Shown here one piece after another: positions 17,437 through 26,722 of a stretch of 64,000 bases of DNA. Position 1 is the stretch's first letter. Each line of letters starts with the position of its first letter. The stretch lies in assembly GCF_900100535.1 (NCBI RefSeq), contig NZ_FNDG01000002.1, forward strand, positions 310,001-374,000, read 5' to 3'. This DNA comes from Phytopseudomonas flavescens (GTDB lineage: Bacteria > Pseudomonadota > Gammaproteobacteria > Pseudomonadales > Pseudomonadaceae). The notes beneath the pieces were generated by a model. The model was given only the letters and a program-made list of their open reading frames with translations, made no database searches and had not been told where the DNA came from. Both the position numbers and the translations under genes were made by a program.

Positions 17437-18288
17437 ATGTCCGCCCCTGCCGAACAGGTCGACAGCCAGGCCGGTGCTCAACAGGAACTGCCCTTTGCCC
17501 TGGTCTATGGGCAGGCGCTCACCGAACTGCCGGTGGATCTGTACATTCCGCCGGACGCCCTGGAGGTGTTTCTCGAAGCCTTCGAAGGCCCGCTGGACCT
17601 GCTGCTCTACCTGATTCGCAAACAGAACATCGACGTGCTGGATATTCCCGTGGCGGAGATCACCCGCCAGTACATGGGCTATGTCGAGTTGATGCACAGC
17701 GTGCGCCTGGAGCTGGCCGCCGAATACCTGGTGATGGCCGCCATGCTCGCCGAGATCAAGTCGCGCATGCTCCTGCCGCGCTCCTCGCAAGCCGAAGCGG
17801 AGGAGGACGATCCGCGTGCCGAACTGATCCGCCGGCTGCTGGAGTACGAGCGTTTCAAGGCGGCGGCCGAAGGCATCGACACCTTGCCCAGGGTCGGCCG
17901 TGACCTTAGCGTTCCGCAGGTCGAGGCGCCCGATGCGCGGGCGCGCAAGCTGCTGCCGCAGGTCAGCCTGCAGGAGTTGCTGGTGTCCATGGCCGAGGTG
18001 CTGCGCCGCGCCGACATGTTCGAGAGCCATCAGGTCAGCCGCGAGGCGTTGTCGACCCGCGAGCGCATGAGCGAGGTGCTGGAGCGCCTCAGAGGCGGCG
18101 AGTTCGTGCCCTTCGTCGAGCTGTTCACGGCCGAGGAAGGGCGCCTGGGGGTCGTGGTCACCTTCATGGCGATTCTTGAACTGGTCAAGGAATCGCTGGT
18201 GGAACTGGTGCAGAACGAAGCATTCGCCGCCGTGCACGTACGTTTGCGCATCGAACACGACCACGAGGAACTGCTCGACTCGCCCTGA
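17437..18288 (+). CDS. scpA: Segregation and condensation protein A (ScpA)
   Basis: A 283-residue kleisin that bridges the SMC dimer with ScpB in chromosome condensation. EVFLEAFEGPLDLLLYLIRKQNIDVLDIPVAEITRQYMGYV, the LAAEYLVMAAMLAEIKSRMLLP helix and the C-terminal winged helix (FMAILELVKESLVEL) are typical. The ATG at 17437, 4 bases after the yciO stop, is preferred over an upstream in-frame alternative at 17392 that would overlap yciO. ScpB is encoded one gene further on. Confidence 0.92.
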   Translation: MSAPAEQVDSQAGAQQELPFALVYGQALTELPVDLYIPPDALEVFLEAFEGPLDLLLYLIRKQNIDVLDIPVAEITRQYMGYVELMHSVRLELAAEYLVMAAMLAEIKSRMLLPRSSQAEAEEDDPRAELIRRLLEYERFKAAAEGIDTLPRVGRDLSVPQVEAPDARARKLLPQVSLQELLVSMAEVLRRADMFESHQVSREALSTRERMSEVLERLRGGEFVPFVELFTAEEGRLGVVVTFMAILELVKESLVELVQNEAFAAVHVRLRIEHDHEELLDSP

Positions 18289-18351
18289 GTCGCATTCTCC
18301 GAGCGCCATTTCCGTAACACGCCCCCCCCACCATGAATTTAGGACGATTCG

Positions 18352-19245
18352 ATGAGTCTGTTTTCCCGTTTCTTCGGCCGCCATGATGGCGGCAATGCCG
18401 ACGTCGGCGAACTGGTAGCCAAGCCAGGTATCGAGAACCCGCTCAGCCTGCAAGTGCTGTTCGCCCAACCCCTGGCGATCACCGAGGCGCAACTGAGCGC
18501 AGCCTTGCGTCGTTATCATCCGAGCATGAGCGGTGCCCGTTGCGACATCAGCGGCGACGTCGAGCAATTCTTCGCCCTGGCCGGCTGGGGCCCCCATGTG
18601 GTGAAAATGGTCGGTTTCGACCAGCCGTTTCCCGCCGACGCCGTGGAAGCATGTGTTGCCCCGGCGCACTACCCGCAACAGGTCAAGGATCAGGTGCGCC
18701 AGCAGGCCAGCCACATCCTGCTGTACTACGCGGGGCACGAAACCGATCCGCTTGAGCAATACGTGGCCCTGGCTGGCGTGGCCGGTGCGCTGAGCGGTTT
18801 CGGCGCGCTGGCGGTGCTCAACGAGACTGCGCATACCTCGTTGCCGGCCGCCATGTTCGCCGATGACGACATGGGCGAGCACAGCCTCGAGATCCTTCGC
18901 GATCTGCCCCTGACCATGCTCTATTGCGGCTTCGTGAAATACCAGGTCGAGGGTGTGCAGGGCGTGTGGATGCGTACCTATGGCAGCGACGCCTTCGGCC
19001 AGCCGGATTTCGCCGCCCTTGCTGCCGGCCACCATGAGGGCGAGCGCTACATGGATATCTTCAATAACGTGCTCGGTTATCTGATCCAGAGTGGCGCGCA
19101 GATGGAGGCAGGGCACACCATGCAGGTCGGAGAAACCGAGTTCATGCGGTTGCGCGAGCCAGCCGAGGCGGAATACTACCTGCATGGCCCGGAGCGGGTG
19201 CTGGTTGCCGAAATCATCGCGGCGAGCGAGATCGTCAGCCAATGA
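18352..19245 (+). CDS. Conserved hypothetical protein between scpA and scpB (possible DUF4261)
   Basis: A 297-residue protein that I do not recognise with certainty. It starts MSLFSRFFGRHDGG, is acidic, and carries GMRTYG-like (VWMRTYGSDAFGQPDF) and MDIFNNVLGYLIQSGAQMEAGHTMQVGE segments that resemble DUF4261 proteins. No signal peptide or membrane segment is seen, so it is probably cytoplasmic. TTTAGGACG gives a ribosome site before the ATG. It lies in the scpA-scpB interval on the same strand with gaps of 63 and 66 bases, so co-transcription is likely, but no link to condensin is shown by the sequence. Confidence 0.7.
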   Translation: MSLFSRFFGRHDGGNADVGELVAKPGIENPLSLQVLFAQPLAITEAQLSAALRRYHPSMSGARCDISGDVEQFFALAGWGPHVVKMVGFDQPFPADAVEACVAPAHYPQQVKDQVRQQASHILLYYAGHETDPLEQYVALAGVAGALSGFGALAVLNETAHTSLPAAMFADDDMGEHSLEILRDLPLTMLYCGFVKYQVEGVQGVWMRTYGSDAFGQPDFAALAAGHHEGERYMDIFNNVLGYLIQSGAQMEAGHTMQVGETEFMRLREPAEAEYYLHGPERVLVAEIIAASEIVSQ

Positions 19246-19311
19246 CGGTGTGGCGCCCGCTGATTTGCTAAGCTGGCGCCGCCCCGCACCCAAGCAGACC
19301 TTATCCAGACG

Positions 19312-20115
19312 ATGAACCTGTCCGATCCCAAGCAACTCTCCACCCTGCTCGAAGGCCTGCTGCTGGCCGCTGGCAAGCCCTTGTCCCTGGAACGGCTGAT
19401 GGAGCTGTTCGAAGAGGCCGAACGGCCCGAGGCGGATGTGTTCAGGAAAGCGCTGGCGATGCTGGGCGGCAGTTGCAAGGGACGGGCGTTCGAACTCAAG
19501 GAGGTAGCCTCCGGTTACCGCCTGCAGATCCGCGAGAACCTCTCCACCTGGGTGGGGCGTCTGTGGGAGGAGCGCCCCCAGCGTTATTCCCGGGCCATGC
19601 TGGAAACCCTGGCACTGGTCGCCTACCGTCAGCCGATCACCCGCGGCGAGATCGAAGAGATCCGTGGCGTGGCGGTCAACAGCCAGATCGTCAAGACCCT
19701 CCAGGAGCGCGAGTGGATTCGCGTGGTGGGCTACCGGGAGGTGCCCGGCAGGCCAGCGATGTTCGCCACCACCAAGGGCTTTCTCGATCACTTCAATCTG
19801 AAGAGCCTCGATGAGTTGCCGCCCCTGGCCGCGTTGCGCGAGCTGGAGCCCGAGCCGATCCTTGACGATCCGGACGTACCGCCGAGCCTGCAGGCTCGTG
19901 CCGATCTTGCCCTGGGCGAAGAGCCTGAAGCGGATAGCCGCTCCGAAGCCGCTGCCGAGACCAGCTTCGGTTCGCTGCTGGCTGAACTCGATGCCATGGA
20001 GCAGGGCCTGAAAACCGATTTCGATGACCTGGCGCGCGGTGACGAAGAGCCGAACCGCGAAGAGCAGGGTGATGTCTCTACAGCTGAGGATGACAGCCGT
20101 GAAGAGCGCCCATGA
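19312..20115 (+). CDS. scpB: Segregation and condensation protein B (ScpB)
   Basis: A 267-residue partner of ScpA with two winged-helix domains. LEGLLLAAGKPLSLERLMELFE, the core RYSRAMLETLALVAYRQPITRGEIEEIRGVAVNSQIVKTLQEREWIRVVGYREVPGRPAMFATTKGFLDHF and an acidic, low-complexity tail are typical of pseudomonad ScpB. Its TGA overlaps the ATG of the next small gene, so the two are translationally coupled. Confidence 0.93.
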   Translation: MNLSDPKQLSTLLEGLLLAAGKPLSLERLMELFEEAERPEADVFRKALAMLGGSCKGRAFELKEVASGYRLQIRENLSTWVGRLWEERPQRYSRAMLETLALVAYRQPITRGEIEEIRGVAVNSQIVKTLQEREWIRVVGYREVPGRPAMFATTKGFLDHFNLKSLDELPPLAALRELEPEPILDDPDVPPSLQARADLALGEEPEADSRSEAAAETSFGSLLAELDAMEQGLKTDFDDLARGDEEPNREEQGDVSTAEDDSREERP

Positions 20116-20291
20116 AAGACCCCTGCATCAGCGTCTGCAAATTCGATGACGGCATCTGCCTGGGTTGCGGGCGTAGCAAGACCGAGATAAAGGCCTGGAA
20201 GAAACTCGACAAGGCTGAACAGCGCCTGGTGATGGCCGAAGCGGATATGCGCCTGATCTCGCTTGGCCCGAAAGCCCGGCGCAAGCGCTGA
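20112..20291 (+). CDS. Small DUF1289 zinc-ribbon-like protein
   Basis: A 59-residue protein beginning MKDPCISVCKFD and continuing ICLGCGRSKTEIKAWKKL, with four Cys residues in the DUF1289 pattern (PCxxVCxxD...CxGCxRxxxEIxxW). The Cys arrangement suggests metal binding, but the role is unknown. The ATG overlaps the scpB TGA by four bases. Confidence 0.88.
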   Translation: MKDPCISVCKFDDGICLGCGRSKTEIKAWKKLDKAEQRLVMAEADMRLISLGPKARRKR

Positions 20292-20429
20292 GTACGATAC
20301 TGGCTGGACGCCGTCATTTGCTCAGCTATGCTCTGGCGCCAGGTGCGTCGAGCGCCTGATCCGCGTATGATGCGCGCCCCTTCGACGACATGATCGTCCT
20401 ATCACCAGAGAACACCGGGAGGTGCCCAG

Positions 20430-21611
20430 ATGAGTGAAACCGAAGAATACAGCCCCGCTGGCGAAAAACTGCAGAAAGTCCTGGCTCGCCTGGGCCTTGC
20501 TTCGCGCCGCGAAATCGAGTCCTGGATCAGTGCTGGCCGGGTCAAGGTCAACGGCAAAGATGCCACCCTGGGCCAGCGCGTCGATCTGCACGACGCCATT
20601 GCCATCGACGGCCGCGTGCTGCGCCGCGAAGAAGCGGCGGAAACCGTACGCCGCGTGCTGATCTACAACAAGCCCGACGGTGAGATCTGCACCCGCGACG
20701 ACCCGGAAAAACGTCCAACCGTATTCGATCGTTTGCCGCGTCCGAAAGAAGGCCGCTGGATCAACATCGGCCGTCTCGACATCAATACCACCGGTCTGCT
20801 GATGTTCACCACCGACGGTGAGCTGGCCAACCGCCTGATGCACCCGTCCTATCAGATGGACCGTGAGTACGCGGTACGCGTACGGGGCGAAGTCGACGAG
20901 GAGATGATCGAACGCCTCAAGGCCGGCGTGATGCTCGAAGACGGCCCGGCGAAGTTCACCGATATCAAGGAAGCGCCCGGGGGCGAAGGTTTCAACCACT
21001 GGTACCACTGTGTGGTCATGGAAGGGCGCAACCGTGAGGTGCGTCGCCTGTGGGAGTCCCAGGGGCTGGTGGTCAGTCGTCTGAAGCGGGTGCGTTTCGG
21101 TCCGGTGTTCATGACTTCCGACTTGCCAATGGGCCGCTGGCGCGAAATGGGCCAGCGCGAGGTCGACATCCTCAGCGAGGAAGTCGGCCTCAAGCCAGTG
21201 GCTCTGCCGGAAATGAAGGAAAAGACCCGCGAGAAGCTCGATCGTCTGCAGCGTAAGGCCGCCAAGCCCATTGGCCGGGGTGAGCGTCCGGCGCGCACCC
21301 TGCGCCCTGGCGCTGCTGCTCCCACTCAGGGAACCGGCAGTGGTCGTGGCGCGCGTGACGAGCAGGGCGAACGCCCGACGCGTGCACCTCGCGCAGCGCG
21401 CGGAGAGGGCCGCAGCGAGCCCTCGCGTGGCACGCCAGTGGCCGAGCGCCCACGTGACGTCGGCAAGAAACCCGGCAAACCGCGTGGCGAGCGTGCCCAA
21501 TCCGGCGAACGCGCACCGCGCAAGCCGGCAGGTGCCGACAAGGGCCGCGGTCGCCCGGCAGGCGAAGGTCAGCGTCCGGGGTTCGGTCGTGGTAGCCGCA
21601 AGCCGCAGTGA
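20430..21611 (+). CDS. rluB: 23S rRNA pseudouridine(2605) synthase RluB
   Basis: A 393-residue RsuA-family pseudouridine synthase. An N-terminal S4 domain ([31 protein letters not shown]) is followed by the catalytic domain with the family Asp motif [27 protein letters not shown] and the [15 protein letters not shown] segment. About the last 120 residues are a basic Arg/Gly/Pro-rich tail of low complexity, common in pseudomonad RluB and likely to bind rRNA. GGGAGGTG precedes the ATG. A strong terminator follows. Confidence 0.93.
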   Translation: MSETEEYSPAGEKLQKVLARLGLASRREIESWISAGRVKVNGKDATLGQRVDLHDAIAIDGRVLRREEAAETVRRVLIYNKPDGEICTRDDPEKRPTVFDRLPRPKEGRWINIGRLDINTTGLLMFTTDGELANRLMHPSYQMDREYAVRVRGEVDEEMIERLKAGVMLEDGPAKFTDIKEAPGGEGFNHWYHCVVMEGRNREVRRLWESQGLVVSRLKRVRFGPVFMTSDLPMGRWREMGQREVDILSEEVGLKPVALPEMKEKTREKLDRLQRKAAKPIGRGERPARTLRPGAAAPTQGTGSGRGARDEQGERPTRAPRAARGEGRSEPSRGTPVAERPRDVGKKPGKPRGERAQSGERAPRKPAGADKGRGRPAGEGQRPGFGRGSRKPQ

Positions 21612-21644
21612 CTGATCGCCTGGCCGCTGGTACAGCGGCCATGA

Positions 21645-21679
21645 AAAAGGGCCCCATCCGTCAGGAGTGGGGCCCTTTT
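21645..21679 (+). terminator. Rho-independent terminator
   Basis: AAAAGGGCCCCA (21645-21656) pairs perfectly with TGGGGCCCTTTT (21668-21679) around an 11-base loop. Because both arms end in A or T runs it can work in both directions, ending rluB and the convergent diguanylate cyclase gene. Confidence 0.88.
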
Positions 21680-21705
21680 GATTTCCCGGACCAGCGAAGC
21701 TTCTA

Positions 21706-22629
21706 TCAGCTGGCCATGCTCATGCGGTTGCGGCCATTGCGCTTGGCGTGGTACAGCGCCTTGTCCGCTCGCTCGAGCAGGCTTTCGACCGATTCGCCAG
21801 GGCCCAGGGCCGCGCAGCCCAGGCTGACCGACAACTCGATGGGTTTGCCCTGGGCCACGCACTGCAGCTCCAGCACTGCCTGGCGCAGGCGCTCGCCGAC
21901 CAGCGCGGCACCCTCGCGGGACGTGCCGGACAGCAGCACCAGGAACTCTTCGCCGCCGTAGCGGAACACCATGTCGATATTGCGCAATTGATCCTTGAGG
22001 GTGGTGGCGACGGCTTTCAGCACTTCGTCGCCGGCACTGTGGCCGTACTCATCGTTGATGCGTTTGAAGTGGTCGATATCCAGCATCAACAGCGACAAGG
22101 GCTGGGTGTTGCGACGGGCCAGCTCGATTTCCCGGCCCAACACCTGATCCATGGCAATGCGATTGCCGGTGTTGGTCAGCGGATCGCGCAGGGCGCTCTG
22201 GATCGCGACGCGGTAGAGCAGTGCGTTGCGCAGCGGAAACAGCAGGCTCGCCAGCATCGACTCGAGCTGGGTCAGTTCCTGGTCGGAGAAACGCTGACGA
22301 CGGCGGAACGTCAACTCGCCCAGGTACTCGCTTTCATGGCTGAGTCGGTAGGTGGCGGAGTGATTGGCCTGTTGGCCCATGTCCAGGCGCAGGTCGCTGC
22401 TCGAATGCTGGTAGCCCAGCGCATCGACCGGCAGCAGGTGCTGCAGCTCACGCAGGAACATGCCAAGAATGCGCTCTACGTCCAGGCTGGTCTGCAATTG
22501 CAGGCCCAAGCGCTGGCGCAGCTGCAGGAGGCTCATCGGGCGCGCCTCGTTCTTGTGCGTCGAGAAACCGAGGCGCTGCAGTTTGGCAGCGTCGAAATCG
22601 ATCATGTTTTTCTGGCTGGGTGGAACCAT
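21706..22629 (-). CDS. Diguanylate cyclase with GAF-like N-terminus
   Basis: A 307-residue protein predicted to make cyclic di-GMP from GTP. The C-terminal domain has DPLTNTGNRIAMDQVL, the active loop GGEEF and, exactly five residues before it, an RNID inhibitory site (RxxD), so product inhibition is expected. SLGCAALGPGES and LLERADKALYHAKRNGRNR complete the domain. The first 150 residues look like a GAF-type sensor and show no membrane helix, so it is cytosolic. I kept the ATG at 22629, which has GAGG upstream; an internal Met at MSLLQLRQ is possible. PA3177 of P. aeruginosa holds a comparable position. Confidence 0.88.
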   Translation of the reverse strand: MVPPSQKNMIDFDAAKLQRLGFSTHKNEARPMSLLQLRQRLGLQLQTSLDVERILGMFLRELQHLLPVDALGYQHSSSDLRLDMGQQANHSATYRLSHESEYLGELTFRRRQRFSDQELTQLESMLASLLFPLRNALLYRVAIQSALRDPLTNTGNRIAMDQVLGREIELARRNTQPLSLLMLDIDHFKRINDEYGHSAGDEVLKAVATTLKDQLRNIDMVFRYGGEEFLVLLSGTSREGAALVGERLRQAVLELQCVAQGKPIELSVSLGCAALGPGESVESLLERADKALYHAKRNGRNRMSMAS

Positions 22630-22889
22630 TTTGATGAACCTCTGGCGCTTCGTTACGGCTTGTGAGCAATAGAGCGAATTTCGTGCCAGTATTTTCGGCC
22701 TCTACAAAAGGCTTTAGGTTCAAGGAGTTGGGCTTATGGTAGGGCGGCACAGGGCCATTAGTGGCAATCCGCCGCCAGAATGACGGCAATGATTTGCCGG
22801 TTTCCCGGTGGCCACGACAATTTAATGTCGCCGCCTCGTTAGGCACCTCGCCGCCAGGGGCGAGGCCATCCGCAGCATGACCGAACGCG

Positions 22890-23630
22890 CTACTGCGCGT
22901 CGAAAGCCTGGCCATTGATGCCCTTGCTGTCCGGGCCCATGAGGTACAGATAGACCGGCATGATGGCATCGGGCAGCGGGTTGTTGCCGGGGTTCTCGCC
23001 CGGGTAAGCCTGGGCGCGCATGTCGGTACGGGTGCCGCCCGGATTGACACTGTTGGCGCGAATCGCGGTGATGCCATCGACTTCGTCGGCCATCACCTGC
23101 ATCAACCCTTCGGTGGCGAACTTGGAGACCGCGTAGGCGCCCCAGTAGGCCCGCCCCTTGCGCCCGACGCTGCTGGATGTAAACACCACCGAGGCGTCGC
23201 TGGACAGCTTGAGCAGCGGCAGCAGCGTGCTGGTGAGCATGAACATGGCATTCACGTTGATCTGCATGACGCGCATGAAGTGCTCGCCGGACAGTTGCTC
23301 CAGCGGCGTACGTGGGCCGATGATCGAGGCGTTGTGGAGCAAGCCGTCGAGCCTGCCGAATGCCTTCTCGATCATGGCCGCCAGTTCGTCGTACTGGTGC
23401 GGCAGGGCGCTTTCCAGGTCGAACGGGATCACCACCGGCTGCGGGTGGCCTGCCTCCTCGATGGCGTCGTAGGTGCGCGCCAGGTTGTCCTCGCGCTTGC
23501 CGAGCAGCAGTACGCTGGCACCGTGTGCCGCATAGGTGCGGGCTGCCGCTGCGCCAATGCCGCGTCCGGCTCCGGTGACCAGGATCACCCGCCCCTTGAG
23601 CAAATCGGGGCGGGCGCTGTAATCGAACAT
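22890..23630 (-). CDS. yciK: YciK-type short-chain dehydrogenase
   Basis: A 246-residue SDR oxidoreductase. It has the TGAGRGIG cofactor loop, LHNASIIGPRTPLEQ, catalytic Ser region VVFTSSSVGRKG and YAVSK. The YciK subgroup features (KREDNLARTYDAIEEAG, NPGGTRTDMRAQAYPGE) are present. The physiological substrate is not known. It follows mupP on the same strand, as in P. aeruginosa PA3172-PA3173. AGGAG is 7 bases before the ATG. Confidence 0.88.
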   Translation of the reverse strand: MFDYSARPDLLKGRVILVTGAGRGIGAAAARTYAAHGASVLLLGKREDNLARTYDAIEEAGHPQPVVIPFDLESALPHQYDELAAMIEKAFGRLDGLLHNASIIGPRTPLEQLSGEHFMRVMQINVNAMFMLTSTLLPLLKLSSDASVVFTSSSVGRKGRAYWGAYAVSKFATEGLMQVMADEVDGITAIRANSVNPGGTRTDMRAQAYPGENPGNNPLPDAIMPVYLYLMGPDSKGINGQAFDAQ

Positions 23631-23654
23631 GGGAAGGCTCCTTCGGAGAGCTAA

Positions 23655-23687
23655 AAGCTTCAAGCCACAAGCTTCAAGCCAAAGCTT
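23655..23687. repeat. Short AAGCTTCAAGCC repeats
   Basis: AAGCTTCAAGCC occurs at 23655-23666 and 23669-23680 and is followed by AAAGCTT. Similar GCTT-based low-complexity sequence lies before hisC at about 42190-42216. Such tracts are common in intergenic Pseudomonas DNA and have no known function. Confidence 0.5.
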
Positions 23688-23738
23688 GGTATTCTGAGAT
23701 GTGAACGGTGCGTGAGCGCGCGGCTTGCAACTGCCGGG

Positions 23739-24410
23739 TTAGCAGCTGCACAGCGCCTGATCGAGCACCCTGCGCAATTCCAGCGGGTGATCGACCACCA
23801 CGTCCGCCCCCCAGTGGCGAGGGTTATCGTCGGGGTGGATGTAGCCGTAGGTCACCGCTGCGGTCCTGGTGCCGGCGTCGCGACCGGACTCGATGTCACG
23901 CAGGTCGTCGCCGACGAACAGCACGCTGGCAGGATCCAGCCCCAGGGTCGAGCAGGCGAGGATCATCGGCTCGGGATCCGGCTTGCTGCGGGTGACATGG
24001 TCGGGGCAGATGAGCAGGGAGGAACGCTCGGCCAGCCCCAGACGCTGCATGATCGGTTCGGCGAAGCGCAGCGGCTTGTTGGTCACCACACCCCAGATCA
24101 GTTTGGCGCGCTCGATATCCTCGAGCAGCGTCTCGATGCCGTCATAGGGGCGGGTGAGCACCGCGCAGTGATCCTGATAGCGCTCCAGGAACTCCAGGCG
24201 CAACGCCTCGAAGCCGTTGCTCAATGGGTCGATGTCGAATGCGTTGAGGATCATCGCCCGGGCACCGCCCGAGACGTGATCGCGAATCAGCTTTTCAGCC
24301 ACTGGCGGCAGACCGCGCTCCGCGCGCATGGCCTGGCAGATGGCGATGAAATCCGGCGCACTGTCGAGCAGTGTGCCATCCATGTCGAAAAGAACCGCGC
24401 GCAAGCGCAT
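23739..24410 (-). CDS. mupP: N-acetylmuramic acid 6-phosphate phosphatase MupP (HAD family)
   Basis: A 223-residue HAD phosphatase with motif [11 protein letters not shown], motif II region VVTNKP, the Lys in SKPDPEP and motif [18 protein letters not shown]. In Pseudomonas this enzyme dephosphorylates MurNAc-6-P in cell-wall recycling, feeding the AmgK-MurU route that confers intrinsic fosfomycin tolerance. The general Gph-type phosphoglycolate phosphatase call is the alternative. AAGGAGG lies before the ATG. In P. aeruginosa it directly follows ubiG (PA3171-PA3172); here a 9-kb accessory block separates them. Confidence 0.85.
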   Translation of the reverse strand: MRLRAVLFDMDGTLLDSAPDFIAICQAMRAERGLPPVAEKLIRDHVSGGARAMILNAFDIDPLSNGFEALRLEFLERYQDHCAVLTRPYDGIETLLEDIERAKLIWGVVTNKPLRFAEPIMQRLGLAERSSLLICPDHVTRSKPDPEPMILACSTLGLDPASVLFVGDDLRDIESGRDAGTRTAAVTYGYIHPDDNPRHWGADVVVDHPLELRRVLDQALCSC

Positions 24411-24600
24411 CGGGCCTCCTTGGGGATTCGAGTCTAGCGTTGGCATATCGGCCCGCAGTCTGGTATTCGGCAGCGGGCTGGCAGCTGGTTGTCAACCATC
24501 TGCAGCGTCTCATGTTGCCAGTTTCCAGCGTTTGATTGGGCAGTGGTAATGCTCTCACTGTATGTCACTTTGTCGCAGCGTGCAGTGAACGGGTGGCACT

Positions 24601-24984
24601 TCAGCTCATCAAGCTGACTTGCGCAGCCACGATGCGCCAGCTGCCAGCCAGTTTCACCCAGCTTTGCTGCTGGCGCCCGATCCTGTCGCTGCCCTCACGG
24701 GTGAACTCGGTGCTGCACACCGCGAAGCTATCGCCGTACGTGGTGATGACGGTGTTTCTCAATTCGCGGTACAGACCCGCCGCAGGCCGCGCAGCGCGAA
24801 ACTCGCGGATTTCGCTGATGCCGTAGAGGTTCTCGCCGGCGCCCAGGCGTACCGTGCGTTCGTCGTGCCAGAACAGCTCGTCCAATACGTCGATATCGTT
24901 GCCGACAAGGGCTTTCTCGTAGCGCTGGAAGGCATGGGTGACCTCCGCGAGTACGTCCGGCAGGTCTATCTGTTGAGGGTTCAT
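24601..24984 (-). CDS. hpxZ: AtzH/HpxZ-like SnoaL-fold protein (DUF3225)
   Basis: A 127-residue SnoaL-type cone protein: LDELFWHDERTVRLGAGENLYGISEIREFRAARPAAGLYRELRNTVITTYGDSFAVCSTEF is typical of the AtzH/HpxZ group. In Klebsiella hpxZ belongs to the oxalurate operon, and AtzH accompanies AtzE and AtzG in cyanurate degradation. It is the third gene of the hpxXYZ-like run, 4 bases after the amidase gene, with GGAGTGA as ribosome site. The role here, a helper or second hydrolytic step after the amidase, is inferred from context. Confidence 0.82.
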   Translation of the reverse strand: MNPQQIDLPDVLAEVTHAFQRYEKALVGNDIDVLDELFWHDERTVRLGAGENLYGISEIREFRAARPAAGLYRELRNTVITTYGDSFAVCSTEFTREGSDRIGRQQQSWVKLAGSWRIVAAQVSLMS

Positions 24985-24988
24985 CGGT

Positions 24989-26383
24989 TCACTCCAGGTT
25001 GGCAGGTGCGGCGTGGGTGATGCCCATGCGCTCGAGCGCACTGGCAGCGCGCAGGCAGGCTTCTTCCTTGAACGGAGCGGCGATCAGTTGCACGCCGATC
25101 GGCAATCCGCTGGCGCTGCGCAACGGCACGCTGACCACCGGCAGGCCAAGGAAGGAGATGGGTTGAGCCAGCATGCCCATGCTGGCACGGGTCGGCAGGT
25201 CGGTGCCGTTGATACGCATGGTTGCCTGGCCGATGGGCGTGGCGCTGCTCGGTGTCGCCGGAGCGATCAACACGTCGACGTCGGCGAACAGCGGCAATAC
25301 CTGCCTCTGGCAGTGGCGGCGGAAACGCTGGGCCTGTACGTACCAGGCGGCAGGGATCATCGCACCGGCCAGCAGGCGCTCACGTGACAGCGGCTCGAAG
25401 GATTCCGGCGAGCTGCGCAACGCCGGCAGGTAGCTGTTGCCGCCTTCCGATGCACTGATGATGAACGCCGAGGTACGTGCCAGTTCTGCTTCTGCCAGGA
25501 TGACTTCTTCGCTGGCGTTGAGGGCCTTGGCCACTCGGGCCACGGCATCGCGAGCGCTGTCATCGCACCATTGCTGAAAATAACCGCCAAGTACCCCGAA
25601 GCGCAGGCCGTGCGGGCCGCGATCCAGCAGCGCTGCCACTGGCTGGCGACCCTGCGCGGCTTGAAAGCCGTCTTGCGGATCGTGCCCTTGCAGCACGTCG
25701 TAGACCTCGGCGAGATCACCGGTGCTGCGTGCCAACGGGCCGATATGGTCGAGGCTGCCCACGAACGGGTGGGAGCCACTGCGCGATAACCGACCGAAGG
25801 TCGGCTTCAGTCCGAATATCCCGCACAGCGAGGCAGGCACGCGGATCGAGCCATTGGTGTCGCTGCCCAGGGAGAAATTCACCAGTCCGGCCGCCACGGC
25901 GGCTGCCGATCCCCCTGAAGACCCACCCGCGATACGAGAATGGTCATGGGGGTTGCGGGTCGCGCCGAAGTGGCTGTTCTCCGTGGTGAAGCCGTAGGCG
26001 TAGGCATCCATGTTCAGCATGCCCGCCAGCAGGCCGCCGGCAGCGGCCACCTGGCGTACCGCCCAGGCGTCAACCGCTGCCGCCGGGCGGTTCTGGAACA
26101 GGCGGGCGCCCGCCAGGGTCGGGAAACCGGCGACATCGAACAGGTTCTTCACTGCGTAAGGCACGGCCGCCAGAGCGGGCAGGGTGGAGCCCTGGCGGCG
26201 CAGGCGATCAAGGCTGGCCGCCTCGTCCCTCATCCGCTGGTGGGTGATCTGCGTCCAGGCATTGATCGCCGGGTCGTGTCGCTCGATCCTCGTCAGGCTG
26301 CATTCGGCAATTTCAAGGGCACTGAGGTCGCCTGAGGCCAGGGCATTTCTCATCTGGGCAATCGACAAAAGGGCCGGGTTCAT
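24989..26383 (-). CDS. hpxY: AtzE/HpxY-type amidase (probable oxalurate amidohydrolase subunit)
   Basis: A 464-residue amidase-signature enzyme. The Ser-cisSer-Lys triad is visible as Lys79 ([11 protein letters not shown]), Ser155 ([13 protein letters not shown]) and Ser179 ([15 protein letters not shown]). The [15 protein letters not shown] stretch is diagnostic of the AtzE group, which acts on 1-carboxybiuret (AtzE) or oxalurate (HpxY). The neighbouring ureidoglycine aminotransferase and allantoate hydrolase genes favour oxalurate. The ATG overlaps the TGA of the small upstream gene, as expected for partners of a complex (AtzE needs AtzG). An alternative call is a generic Asp/Glu-tRNA amidotransferase A-like amidase. 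Confidence 0.88.
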   Translation of the reverse strand: MNPALLSIAQMRNALASGDLSALEIAECSLTRIERHDPAINAWTQITHQRMRDEAASLDRLRRQGSTLPALAAVPYAVKNLFDVAGFPTLAGARLFQNRPAAAVDAWAVRQVAAAGGLLAGMLNMDAYAYGFTTENSHFGATRNPHDHSRIAGGSSGGSAAAVAAGLVNFSLGSDTNGSIRVPASLCGIFGLKPTFGRLSRSGSHPFVGSLDHIGPLARSTGDLAEVYDVLQGHDPQDGFQAAQGRQPVAALLDRGPHGLRFGVLGGYFQQWCDDSARDAVARVAKALNASEEVILAEAELARTSAFIISASEGGNSYLPALRSSPESFEPLSRERLLAGAMIPAAWYVQAQRFRRHCQRQVLPLFADVDVLIAPATPSSATPIGQATMRINGTDLPTRASMGMLAQPISFLGLPVVSVPLRSASGLPIGVQLIAAPFKEEACLRAASALERMGITHAAPANLE

Positions 26384-26568
26384 GCCTGGTACACCCCGGC
26401 GACTTCCAGCCGGTCGTCGAGGGGGTAGTCCATCAGCGGCTTGGCCATCGCCGCGATGCGGCTGAACTGGGTGAGCAATTCGTGGCGGCGCGCGTCGTCC
26501 AGTTCCAGGGCCAGAACCTGCTCCATCTGCGCGACGTACGCGGCCCAGTCGGGCGTGATCGGTGTCAT
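26380..26568 (-). CDS. hpxX: AtzG/HpxX-like small subunit (DUF4089)
   Basis: A 62-residue protein, WAAYVAQMEQVLALELDDARR and LTQFSRIAAMAKPLMDYPLDD, matching the DUF4089 subunit that binds and stabilises AtzE-type amidases, much as GatC does GatA. The ATG at 26568 has GAGGAAA upstream; a longer frame to 26637 is not supported. It overlaps the amidase start by four bases and is first in the leftward operon, divergent from the RpiR regulator gene with a 154-base gap that should hold both promoters. Confidence 0.85.
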   Translation of the reverse strand: MTPITPDWAAYVAQMEQVLALELDDARRHELLTQFSRIAAMAKPLMDYPLDDRLEVAGVYQA

Positions 26569-26722
26569 GGTGATTTCCTCGCGGGGGCGCTGGCGGCATG
26601 GCCCGTGCATGGGTTGGCGAGTCCTTGCCGGCGGCATCAGCGACGCTGTCGCTACGTCTTCAAGCAGGCAGGTGACTTCCTATATCATCGGCTGAATGAA
26701 ACGAAAGTTACAAGGCGTTGCC

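Noticed and set aside
17356..19791. An 811-codon reverse frame across scpA, the unassigned gene and scpB
   Set aside because: It spans three well-supported forward genes and their gaps and has no recognisable domain.
26569..26722. A RpiR-type palindromic operator between hpxX and the regulator gene
   Set aside because: I looked for an inverted repeat in this 154-base divergent gap and saw none convincing enough to list.
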